Assembly: GCA_030431355.1 (NCBI GenBank)
Contig: JAUIJG010000042.1
Coordinates: 1-18,998, forward strand
Length of the DNA: 18,998 bases
From: a bacterium
GTDB taxonomy: Bacteria; Cyanobacteriota; Vampirovibrionia; Obscuribacterales; Obscuribacteraceae
Direction of reading: 5' to 3'
Below the pieces are notes generated by a model. The model had not been told where the DNA came from. It worked only from the letters and a program-made list of their open reading frames with translations, and ran no database searches. Position numbers and translations under genes: made by a program. Below, piece by piece: positions 1 through 6,601 of this stretch. The number at the start of each line of letters is the position of its first letter. Position 1 is the first letter of the stretch.

Positions 1-1
1 G

Positions 2-226
2 GCCATGGTTTTAGAAAGTGGGATATCTCCACAATCTGCCCTGGCTCAAGTAAAAGATGAGCTTGGCTCCAGGTTCGGATTCGAAGTGGAGTATCTGGAA
101 GCCTGTCATCCTGAGAGTCTCGAAATTATGCATGGGAATGAGTATACAGGCGAGCCATTTGTTCTTCTGGTGGCGGCCAAATTGGGAAGCGTAAGATTGA
201 TAGACAATCTTCTGGTTAAAAAGTAA
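2..226 (+). CDS. panC: Pantothenate synthetase (pantoate--beta-alanine ligase), C-terminal part
   Basis: This is the 3' end of a gene that begins before the window; the frame is open from base 2, so the internal ATG at 5 is not the start. PanC joins pantoate and beta-alanine with ATP to make pantothenate, the coenzyme A precursor, in the cytosol. About 74 residues are visible. They match the C-terminal domain of PanC: a VEYLEACHPESLE strand-turn, corresponding to the usual 'VDYVEVVDPETLE' block, and the near-invariant end AAKLGSVRLIDNLL. The ATP- and pantoate-binding N-terminal domain lies outside the window. The stop overlaps the last 11 bases of the convergent ilvC-like gene, so the two are tail-to-tail with no room for a terminator. 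Identification is by family resemblance of a short segment, but the RLIDN ending is characteristic. Confidence 0.85.
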   Translation, partial: AMVLESGISPQSALAQVKDELGSRFGFEVEYLEACHPESLEIMHGNEYTGEPFVLLVAAKLGSVRLIDNLLVKK

Positions 227-1199
227 GGTTTTCTTTGAGCCTTTCGCCGGTTCTGTTTATGCGACTGTTTTTCTCCTCCGACTCGCTGCGGGTCATAAGG
301 TTGTCCGCTGAAGCGCAGTCCTGGATGAATGTTTCGGCAAAAGATCCGTTCTCTATTCTTTGTAGAATGTGCTCCAGGTTGTGACGGGTCTTTCTGTCTA
401 TGATTTCGGGTCCGCTCATATAAGCGCCATACTTTGCCGTGCTGGAAATGGCGCTTCGCATACCGGATAAGCCTCGGTCGAAGAGGAGGTCGGCAATAAG
501 TTTTACCTCTTTGAGGCATGAAATATATGCCAATTCAGGTTGATAGCCTTTGCTTACAAGTGTTTCGAAGCTGGATTTGATCAGCTCCGGCAGTCCTCCA
601 CACAATACTGCCTGTTCACAAAAGAGATCTACATTTGTCTCTTCTTCAAAAGTCGTTTCTATCACTCCGGCTCGGGTTGATCCGATTGCGCCCGCGAAGG
701 CCAGGCCGATCTTTTTTGCTTTTCCGGAGGCGTCCTGTTCTACGGCTAGCAGCGCCGGTAGTCCTGAACCTTCCAGGTAGAGGCTTCTGACCTGGTGTCC
801 AGGCCCTGTAGGTGCCACCAGGATGACATCCGCCTCCCTGGGAAGGGTTATCGTTTTGTTGTGAATGGCGAACCCGTGGGCAAAAACATAGGCTGTTTCA
901 GGTTTTGCCCACTTTGAGATTTCATTTTTGAATACCCGGGGCATCACCTCGTCGGGTAGGGTCATCAGAATCAAATCAGCCGCCTGGGCGGCTTCCTGGA
1001 TTGATGTAGGCTCAAAACCGTCAGCCCTGGCCTCGCTCCATGATTTTCCCTCTATTCTGGCGCCCACCCTGACTTTCATACCGCTATCTCTAAGATTGAG
1101 TGCCTGGGCTCTTCCTTGATTTCCGTACCCGATAACACTTAATTCGAGCTCTTTCAAGTGGCTTGGATCTGCACTTTCGTTATAAAAAATAGTGGCCAT
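216..1199 (-). CDS. ilvC: Class I ketol-acid reductoisomerase homologue with altered active site
   Basis: KARI converts acetolactate to dihydroxyisovalerate with Mg2+ and NAD(P)H in valine/isoleucine synthesis; homologues can also reduce ketopantoate. The 327-aa length fits class I. Visible are the Rossmann motif GYGNQG (24-29), a cofactor loop with GKSW (51-54), FAHGF with His108, ETTFEEETNVDLFCEQ with Glu187, Asp191 and Glu195, CLKE with Glu231, and Ser252 in the knotted C-terminal domain. Two of the eight polar residues conserved in the family are changed: Lys of 'APKGPGH' is Thr131 (codon ACA), and the first Glu of the 'FECLHE' pair is Ser227 (codon TCA). AEYGD also reads AKYGA. Isomerase activity is therefore doubtful and a reductase-only role is possible (inference). 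The start has GGAG at about 7 nt. The gene converges on panC and diverges from the opine-dehydrogenase-like gene. The symbol marks homology, not proven function. Confidence 0.85.
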   Translation of the reverse strand: MATIFYNESADPSHLKELELSVIGYGNQGRAQALNLRDSGMKVRVGARIEGKSWSEARADGFEPTSIQEAAQAADLILMTLPDEVMPRVFKNEISKWAKPETAYVFAHGFAIHNKTITLPREADVILVAPTGPGHQVRSLYLEGSGLPALLAVEQDASGKAKKIGLAFAGAIGSTRAGVIETTFEEETNVDLFCEQAVLCGGLPELIKSSFETLVSKGYQPELAYISCLKEVKLIADLLFDRGLSGMRSAISSTAKYGAYMSGPEIIDRKTRHNLEHILQRIENGSFAETFIQDCASADNLMTRSESEEKNSRINRTGERLKENLTF

Positions 1200-1444
1200 T
1201 AAACACTCCGGGTTTTTAAAGAAAATGAAATTTTTAGTACCTGGTTGCGAAAGTATATTCCTAAAAGATCTAACCGCTGTAGCATCTTATATAGTGTCTT
1301 CATTTTTCTTAAAATGGTGATTATATCTAAGGTTAAACCTTCCGGAAAAGGCTTGTCTTCTGGTCGCATCAGGTCTATTCTGAATAAGTCGTTCGTCCAT
1401 CACTCTCATCAAAAGCAGATCCTTAGTGGCTTTGTTTTGTATTT
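1200..1444. promoter_or_regulatory. Divergent intergenic region between KARI homologue and opine-dehydrogenase-like gene
   Basis: This AT-rich spacer must hold the promoters of both divergent genes. On the minus strand a TATACT hexamer (near 1250) could be a -10 box for the KARI homologue, but I see no convincing -35 at 17 nt. The KARI ribosome site (GGAG on the minus strand, + strand ctcc near 1207-1210) is clear. The plus-strand gene has no obvious Shine-Dalgarno before its ATG triplet at 1445. No strong palindrome was seen. Confidence 0.4.
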
Positions 1445-2668
1445 ATGATGATGGAGTTTTTTAACCCGGGGGCTTACTTGATTCATTCCAGTCCTTTAGT
1501 TCAGGGTAGCCAAACAAAAGCGGGCTCAGTTGTCGGTTCGGTGAACTCTCAGGAGACCGAGCAAAAGAATAAGCGTCATCGAATATGCATTATCGGTGAT
1601 GGCATAGAGAGTCTTGCGGTCGCTAATTTGTTCAGCGATGAGTCTGTGCAAGTCTTCCCCGTAGACAGCCCGGACAAAGGTTTCTACTTTGGTGTTCATA
1701 GTTTTGAGATCAGGCAAAGAAACGCGAGTGTTTGTTTCTCCAGGGGATCTATAGGCCGCGACCTGGTTTACGAAGATTTGTCTCTATCAGTCAAAGATAG
1801 TCGAGCTGTTTTTGTTTGTGCTGATGCCACCAAGTATAGTGATATTGCGGGGCGGCTTCATGAATATTTAGAGAACGGCCAAGTTATTGCTCTGGTTAAT
1901 GCTCCTCTGGGGGCAGGATTGCAGTTTCAAGAAGCGCTCAGGCAGAATGAATGCCAGGCTCAGGTCAGCATTATCGAGCTGGGCAGAATTTTTGATTCCA
2001 TCCTTGTGGAGTCCGGTGTGCTGTTGATCTCTGGTTTGAGAAAAAGGATTCCGGTTAGCGGCCTCACCCGCAACGACACCCGTAAGGGGTTGCACATTAT
2101 TCAATCCCTGGTGGATGAAACCGTTCCTGCTTCTAATGTCTTTGAACGGGGCTTCACCGACGTGGAGAGAATCGTAAGACCGGTTCTCGCTCTTTGTTTT
2201 GTAATAGGCGCTTCCGGTGCGGAAAATCCCCGGGTAAACGAGTACATGATGAGGTTACTCTCTTCCATCGAAAGCGAGTTGCGTCTCCTCTCCTCCTCTT
2301 ATGGTTTCCGTGCGCCTGACCTACTAAAGTCGATTCATGATTTCATGAATGTGGGCGACCTCGCTTCTGATACTCAGTATGAAACCCTGGAAGAGGCTGT
2401 AAATGAGCTCATAAAGGTCATTCTTGGCGGGGCCGAACTAAAGCAGGATCTTTATTTATCGGTTCTGGAAGAAGATGTTCGGGAAATTTATTCCTTGCTG
2501 GCGGACTTTGGTACCCATGCACATATTTGCCTGCCTACCATCAACAGTGTTCTTGATCTGGCGTCATCCGTCCTGGGCAAAGATATGAGAGAGTGCGGAA
2601 GGACCGTATCTAATCTAGGACTTGTGGGTTTTGATAACCAGGAAATAGTAGATCTGGTCAATAACTAA
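1445..2668 (+). CDS. Opine/octopine dehydrogenase-like Rossmann protein, catalytic His replaced
   Basis: The 407-aa protein has the two-domain layout of the octopine/nopaline dehydrogenase family, which reductively joins an amino acid to a 2-oxo acid using NAD(P)H. A 45-residue N-terminal extension precedes a Rossmann strand RICIIGDGIESLAVA (46-60) with a GxGxxx dinucleotide loop. A second half-site VFVCADATKYSDIAGRL and a 'GQVIALVNAPLGAGLQF' segment (145-161) match the 'GQ-VVLNPG-GGAL-F' part of the family. The C-terminal helical domain starts near 229 (NVFERGFTDVERIVRP). Where family members carry 'NPxIHP' with the catalytic His, this protein has Arg245 (VRP). The catalytic role is therefore uncertain; it may act on another substrate or be non-enzymatic. 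The start is uncertain: ATG ATG ATG at 1445-1453 lacks a clear ribosome site, and an AGGAG near 1550 has no in-frame start after it. Cytosolic; no signal peptide. No terminator follows. Confidence 0.6.
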   Translation: MMMEFFNPGAYLIHSSPLVQGSQTKAGSVVGSVNSQETEQKNKRHRICIIGDGIESLAVANLFSDESVQVFPVDSPDKGFYFGVHSFEIRQRNASVCFSRGSIGRDLVYEDLSLSVKDSRAVFVCADATKYSDIAGRLHEYLENGQVIALVNAPLGAGLQFQEALRQNECQAQVSIIELGRIFDSILVESGVLLISGLRKRIPVSGLTRNDTRKGLHIIQSLVDETVPASNVFERGFTDVERIVRPVLALCFVIGASGAENPRVNEYMMRLLSSIESELRLLSSSYGFRAPDLLKSIHDFMNVGDLASDTQYETLEEAVNELIKVILGGAELKQDLYLSVLEEDVREIYSLLADFGTHAHICLPTINSVLDLASSVLGKDMRECGRTVSNLGLVGFDNQEIVDLVNN

Positions 2669-3152
2669 ATTCCTGGATGTCATGAACTGGCGGAGGTCTG
2701 AGAGTTGCTTTGTTGTCATGGTGTGGCGCAGGTAGGTAAGCCATAACATTTCAACCCTGTTTCCCTCGATTGGTTTTATATCCAAAAGAAGTCAAGTTGC
2801 TGTGTTTTCTTGTGGAATCATGGTTTGGCTGGGATGTCATGGTAATTGTCGGGTTGGCTGGAGAGGTTTTCTCGGCTTTGATCAGGCGAATTTTCTATTT
2901 GCCTGGACACCAGCCTTTTATATAGCTTTCTAGTGTTCTTTTTTGAATTCATAACCAATACAAAGCACTTATTTCTCTGTAATTCCCGAGTAACTTTTTC
3001 AAGGCACAAGAATCTCTTCTGAGATGTGTTCGATGCCAGGAATCAATCTCTCGTGCGCAGTGAAGTTTGGTCTCGCATTCGGTTGTGATCAATCCAACTA
3101 CCTTAGCGTAGTCTGAAATCTCAGACTCAGCATTCTACCGATAAGGAAACCT
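2669..3152. other. Long AT-rich intergenic region upstream of the tandem paralogues
   Basis: I see no convincing gene in these 484 bases. A 63-codon reading frame on the minus strand starts with TTG and resembles nothing known. The region contains TTGCCTGG at 2899-2906, running into CTGGACACCAG, an 11-base imperfect palindrome; this core recurs in other intergenic regions of the window. It ends with a perfect hairpin (3110-3127) and a ribosome site AAGGA (3143-3147). It probably carries the promoter of the downstream operon, but I cannot point to a good -35/-10 pair. Confidence 0.4.
3110..3127 (+). promoter_or_regulatory. Leader hairpin upstream of paralogue A
   Basis: AGTCTGA (3110-3116), loop AATC, TCAGACT (3121-3127): a perfect 7-bp stem with a 4-base loop. 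It ends 25 bases before the ATG at 3153, just upstream of the AAGGA ribosome site. No T-run follows, so it is not an intrinsic terminator. A 5'-UTR structure, mRNA-stability element or protein-binding site is possible. The second paralogue has a hairpin of different sequence at exactly the same distance. Confidence 0.55.
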
Positions 3153-4247
3153 ATGGGTAAATTCACCACAGCCAATTACCCTGAACTCCTCGGAGTTACA
3201 GAGGTATGCCAGATTTCCGATGAGGAAATTTGGAAGAATTTGCTCTCCCCAATAACAAAGGCTTTGCTCGGACCAATCAAGGGTGTTAAACCACCGGTGG
3301 TGCTTGAAACCATCGCTGGATTTTTCCCCGGAGACGAGGTGTCGAACCTCAACCAGCATAAGCTCTATGGTGGAAGAGAAGAGTTTGTTAGGTTCCCCTA
3401 CGTCTCCAACGTCTACGAAACAGCAAATGGACTTTTTGTGGTCAAGCGCGATCTCCAGAAGTTCGAAGTGTTTTGCTGGTTCGGTGATGTGAGCCGTGGC
3501 AGAGGAGAGATGATTTTGAAAGCAGGTCTTCGAGACCGGCGATTTGATGGATCGAAAAGGGCAAACGACTCTGCTCTTCTCGATTACCCTTACGACGACC
3601 CGATTTTTCATCGTCCTTTGAGCGCTGAATTGAAGTCGCTTGAGTTGTCCATCTATGCTTTCATGCCTGGTTCTCGAATCAGTCATGTGGCAGGGGACCT
3701 GGACTACGAGCGCTTCGTACAACAGCCTTTTCGCTACCTATCGGATGTGGAGACGTTCAAGCATTACTTCGATATGGCCTGGCGTTCAAACCGAGCTCCT
3801 GGCCAATACGCGGTGCCCATCCATGATGTCTCCGGTATTGTGCTCGGCGGCTTCAAAAAGCTTGCTCGTAGCGCCGGGTACGACTTGCTGGAGATGGCTC
3901 CCAGTCACTATCATGTGGCTCGCTGGGGTCTTCAACGTGGCTACAGTTTTGCCTACCGCGTTCAGCAAGATGCTTTCGAAGGTTTGCGAAACGGCATCGA
4001 CAGGCTCAAGCGCAAAGGCTTGATTTTAAACCGTGTTCAAGAGTCGTGGTTGCCGGTCATTCAAAGTCTTCGTCCGCAGGAGGAGATTCCGGACAATCTT
4101 TGTCTGGGTGGACCTGTGTGGCCGCAGAACAACATCGATGACCAGTGTCTCTGGCTCTACAAACCAATTAGCAGAAGGGCGCATGGTTTCATACCTGCTT
4201 GCTTCGAGAGCACTCTTGAAGCCGGCAAGGAAGAGAACTGCGCCTGA
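3153..4247 (+). CDS. Conserved protein of unrecognised family, tandem paralogue A
   Basis: I do not recognise this 364-aa protein. It is clearly homologous over nearly its whole length to the next gene (4341-5471). Shared blocks are PELLG near the N-terminus, FPGDEVSNLN, GG-E-FVRFP, a Lys-Arg-Asp turn (VVKRD/VIKRD), LRDRR-DG-KRAND-ALLD, ELS-Y, SHYHVARW (251-258), QESW, IPD-L-LGG--WPQ-NI and W-YKP-S-RA. The first two thirds look beta-rich and the region after SHYHVARW helical. There is no signal peptide or membrane segment, so it is probably cytosolic. The conserved His, Tyr, Arg and Asp residues could form an active or binding site, but no known catalytic motif is visible. The last 20 or so residues do not align with paralogue B. 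The start is set by AAGGA at 3143-3147. It probably forms an operon with the next two genes (93-bp gap, same strand). Confidence 0.85.
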   Translation: MGKFTTANYPELLGVTEVCQISDEEIWKNLLSPITKALLGPIKGVKPPVVLETIAGFFPGDEVSNLNQHKLYGGREEFVRFPYVSNVYETANGLFVVKRDLQKFEVFCWFGDVSRGRGEMILKAGLRDRRFDGSKRANDSALLDYPYDDPIFHRPLSAELKSLELSIYAFMPGSRISHVAGDLDYERFVQQPFRYLSDVETFKHYFDMAWRSNRAPGQYAVPIHDVSGIVLGGFKKLARSAGYDLLEMAPSHYHVARWGLQRGYSFAYRVQQDAFEGLRNGIDRLKRKGLILNRVQESWLPVIQSLRPQEEIPDNLCLGGPVWPQNNIDDQCLWLYKPISRRAHGFIPACFESTLEAGKEENCA

Positions 4248-4295
4248 ACGCAAAAACACTTTTCAATACAGATTTCATACTTCTTGCTTAGCCGA

Positions 4296-4315
4296 ATGGA
4301 GCTGTATAGCTCCAT
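4296..4315 (+). promoter_or_regulatory. Hairpin between paralogues A and B
   Basis: ATGGAGCT (4296-4303), loop GTAT, AGCTCCAT (4308-4315): a perfect 8-bp stem and tetraloop. It ends 25 bases before the ATG of paralogue B and just upstream of AGGAG (4328-4332). The following bases include only a short T4 run (agacttttaatc), so it is at best a weak terminator or attenuator. A role in differential translation or stability of the two cistrons is equally possible. Confidence 0.55.
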
Positions 4316-4340
4316 AGACTTTTAATCAGGAGATGATGGA

Positions 4341-5471
4341 ATGTCCAATAACGACCATTTCAAAGAATCCAACATTCCAGAACTTCTCGGTTTGACTCCT
4401 GTTTCCGTGGTCTCCGACAGGGAGATCTGGGAACACCTGGTAACGCCTCAAGTAAAGGCGATGCTGGGAGACATCATCAGCCGCAAGGTTGAGGTTCGCG
4501 AGCGAACCGAGGGTGATTTTCCGGGAGACGAAGTTTCGAATCTGAATGACCACCGAATGTTCGGCGGCGTGGAAGGATTCGTTCGCTTCCCATTCATCAA
4601 TACCTTCATCCAGACCAAGTATGGTGCCCTCGTCATCAAACGAGACGGCGTCAAGTTTAAGGTCTTCGCATGGTATGGCAAATCGTCAGCCAAGAAGATG
4701 GAGCTGATTTTCAAGGTGGCTCTGCGTGACCGTCGCTATGATGGCACTAAGCGCGCCAATGATACCGCTCTTCTCGACTTCGAGTATGACGATCCCGAGC
4801 TCAACCATGTGCTCGATATCGATGGCATGCCCGAAAATTCCAAGACGGTTGAGCTTTCTGTTTATGGCTATTTGCCAGGCTCTTTGATCGTCGATGCAAC
4901 CGGCGACCAGGAGCTGAACAACTTTGTCGGCAATCCATTTCTGTTTGTCGATAAGCCGGAGAAGTTCATGGAACTTTTCTGGAAAGCCTGGAACAGCACC
5001 AGAAGCCCGGGACAAACCGGTAGCGCCGTCCCTGATGTCGCGCGTCTGGTTCCCAGCGCGGTGGAACGTTTTGCCATCAACCAGGGCTACGACTACATCG
5101 AGAATGCTTCCAGTCACTACCATGTGGCTCGCTGGGCACAGTCCATCGGGTACCTCTATACCTGTGAAGAGCAAGATGCCGCCATCCAGGCTCTGGGTGA
5201 AGGCATCGAACGTTTGAAGTCCGAAGGCAGAGCGCTGAAGCGTCACCAGGAATCATGGGTTTGTGTCTTGCAGCATCTTCCGCGCAAGCACATTCCTGAT
5301 GACCTGTACCTTGGCGGTGCCCAATGGCCCCAGGACAACATCGGTCAACAAAACCTCTGGATGTACAAGCCACTTTCCGACCGCGCCAAAGAGGCTGCGG
5401 CAAAAGCTGGAAAAGTGCAACAGAGGAAGTGCGGTTCTACCAAAAAGAAGACCGCGCGCAAAGAGAGGTAA
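4341..5471 (+). CDS. Conserved protein of unrecognised family, tandem paralogue B
   Basis: This 376-aa protein is the second copy of the tandem pair, co-linear with paralogue A from PELLG through W-YKP-S-RA. Relative to A it has a small insertion before ELSVYGY (DGMPENSKT) and a Lys/Arg-rich C-terminal tail, with KKK and RKER in the last 12 residues, which A lacks. The tail could bind nucleic acid or acidic lipid, but this is inference. SHYHVARW is at 258-265, and the DNA coding for it is almost identical to that of A although the rest has drifted. No signal peptide or membrane span is visible. The start has AGGAG (4328-4332) 8 nt upstream. The codons look richer in C-ending choices (GTC, AAG, GAC, TTC) than many neighbours, perhaps reflecting high expression. 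The stop codon overlaps the ribosome-site region of the small membrane protein that follows. The function is unknown to me. Confidence 0.87.
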   Translation: MSNNDHFKESNIPELLGLTPVSVVSDREIWEHLVTPQVKAMLGDIISRKVEVRERTEGDFPGDEVSNLNDHRMFGGVEGFVRFPFINTFIQTKYGALVIKRDGVKFKVFAWYGKSSAKKMELIFKVALRDRRYDGTKRANDTALLDFEYDDPELNHVLDIDGMPENSKTVELSVYGYLPGSLIVDATGDQELNNFVGNPFLFVDKPEKFMELFWKAWNSTRSPGQTGSAVPDVARLVPSAVERFAINQGYDYIENASSHYHVARWAQSIGYLYTCEEQDAAIQALGEGIERLKSEGRALKRHQESWVCVLQHLPRKHIPDDLYLGGAQWPQDNIGQQNLWMYKPLSDRAKEAAAKAGKVQQRKCGSTKKKTARKER

Positions 5472-5476
5472 ATCTC

Positions 5477-5629
5477 ATGTCTGCAACGCTGGTGGAAGGT
5501 TTCCAAATCCTGGGATTCCTGGGACTTTGGATGGCTCTTACCGTTGGCCTCTTCTTCCTGATCACTTATCCCGTCTGGGTTAAGGAACTGACTGCCTCCA
5601 GTTGGTGGAAGAAGCGATTCAAGCGCTAA
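5477..5629 (+). CDS. Small single-span membrane protein
   Basis: A 50-aa protein that starts 5 bases after the stop of paralogue B. The ribosome site AGAGG lies within the last codons of B (about 5463-5467), so translation is probably coupled. Residues 9-33 are hydrophobic (ILGFLGLWMALTVGLFFLITY), one membrane span. The C-terminus is aromatic and basic (SSWWKKRFKR), which by the positive-inside rule should face the cytosol. It is the last gene before a strong terminator and so belongs to the paralogue operon. I do not recognise the family. It could anchor the two soluble paralogues to the membrane (inference from gene order only). It is also possible that it is an independent small transporter subunit or membrane peptide. 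Confidence 0.7.
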   Translation: MSATLVEGFQILGFLGLWMALTVGLFFLITYPVWVKELTASSWWKKRFKR

Positions 5630-5648
5630 GGTTTTGACCTTACCGCGG

Positions 5649-5682
5649 GAAGAGGACGGCGTCTTGCTGTCCTCTTCTTTTT
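5649..5682 (+). terminator. Rho-independent terminator of the paralogue operon
   Basis: GAAGAGGAC (5649-5657), an 11-base loop, GTCCTCTTC (5669-5677), then TTTTT (5678-5682). The stem is a perfect 9 bp and lies 19 bases after the stop of the small membrane protein. On the opposite strand no T-run follows, so it serves the plus strand only. Confidence 0.9.
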
Positions 5683-5752
5683 GGATTGGCAAAAACTATA
5701 ACAGATAGTAAAAATGGTGTGATAAAAATTGAGAGCAGAGGCAAATCTACTT

Positions 5753-6601
5753 TCAGCAGTCCTGCATGGAGGCTTCGGTTGTCACAATGTCGATCTCCTG
5801 ACTTGATTTCAAGCCGGTGGAAGAATTGCCGTCTTCTGATTCTTCTTCCTTCTTTGCGTCAGCGTAGTGGGCACAGATTATTGTGACATTGTCCGGGGCT
5901 CCCCGGGCTAGAGTCTCATTCAATAGATCATCACAGGCTTCTCTAACTGAATCACAGGTACTCACTATGTCGGCGATTTCGGCATCGTCCACGACACCTG
6001 ATAGTCCATCGCTTGAAAGAATCAGCCAATCACCGGGCTTGACGCTGGAGGGAGTGTTGTCTATCTCCACTTTCTTTTTGTGTCCCACACATCGGGTGAG
6101 ATAGTGTCTGAATGGACTTGTTTTGAGTTGTTCTTCGGTCATCTTGCCCTGGGCTACCATCTCCATGACCACCGAGTGATCCTGGGTGAGAACAATAGTT
6201 TTGCCATCCCTGACCAGGTATGCTCTGGAGTCTCCCACATGGGCAATTTGAAGTTCACCTTCTTCGGATTGAACCACAGCCACTATGGTTGTTCCCATGT
6301 CTCGGGCTTCGGGGTCGTCCGCTGCTGCCTCGAACACCCTGGTATTGGCATTTGCCACAGCTTCCACTAGCCAGGTCTGAAGATCTTTCTGGGATTTACC
6401 ATCGATGGCATAGGTCTCCAATGATTCACGCATAGCGTTGACGGCTATGCGACTGGCTTTGCTGCCTCCCTGCATACCGCCCATGCCGTCAGCAACCACC
6501 AGAACACGATGATCCTCACTCATGAAAAAATTGTCTTGATTCTCATCACGTTTCAGACCTGGGTCTGTCACAGCGGCTACCTGCCACGTGATTTTCTTCA
6601 T
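5753..6601 (-). CDS. PP2C-family protein serine/threonine phosphatase
   Basis: A 282-aa metal-dependent phosphatase (PPM/PP2C, Stp/PrpC type) that removes phosphate from Ser/Thr of proteins, usually opposing a Hanks-type kinase; no kinase gene is in the window. The bacterial PP2C motifs appear in order: KRDENQDNF (17-25), VVADGMGG (35-42) with metal-binding Asp38, HVGDSRAYL (121-129), LTQDHS (138-143), LILSSDGLSG (193-202) with Asp198, and PDNVT (236-240) with Asp237. The C-terminal 35 residues (after CAHYADAK) are acidic and Ser/Thr-rich, outside the fold. There is no membrane span, so the enzyme is cytosolic. The start chosen is the ATG at 6601, because AGGAG lies about 8 nt upstream and the conserved fold begins at once. 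A longer frame reaching 6691 would add 30 unrelated residues. No terminator follows on its strand. Confidence 0.93.
   Translation of the reverse strand: MKKITWQVAAVTDPGLKRDENQDNFFMSEDHRVLVVADGMGGMQGGSKASRIAVNAMRESLETYAIDGKSQKDLQTWLVEAVANANTRVFEAAADDPEARDMGTTIVAVVQSEEGELQIAHVGDSRAYLVRDGKTIVLTQDHSVVMEMVAQGKMTEEQLKTSPFRHYLTRCVGHKKKVEIDNTPSSVKPGDWLILSSDGLSGVVDDAEIADIVSTCDSVREACDDLLNETLARGAPDNVTIICAHYADAKKEEESEDGNSSTGLKSSQEIDIVTTEASMQDC

Noticed and set aside
2818..3009. 63-codon minus-strand frame in the spacer before paralogue A
   Set aside because: It has a TTG start, a weak ribosome site and no recognisable features in AT-rich DNA.
3135..3722. 195-codon open frame on the minus strand
   Set aside because: It lies antisense to paralogue A, which has a ribosome site and a full-length homologue next door. 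The product shows no recognisable fold.
4686..5246. 186-codon open frame on the minus strand
   Set aside because: It is antisense to paralogue B. It arises because both paralogues have similar codon patterns, giving matching shadow frames.
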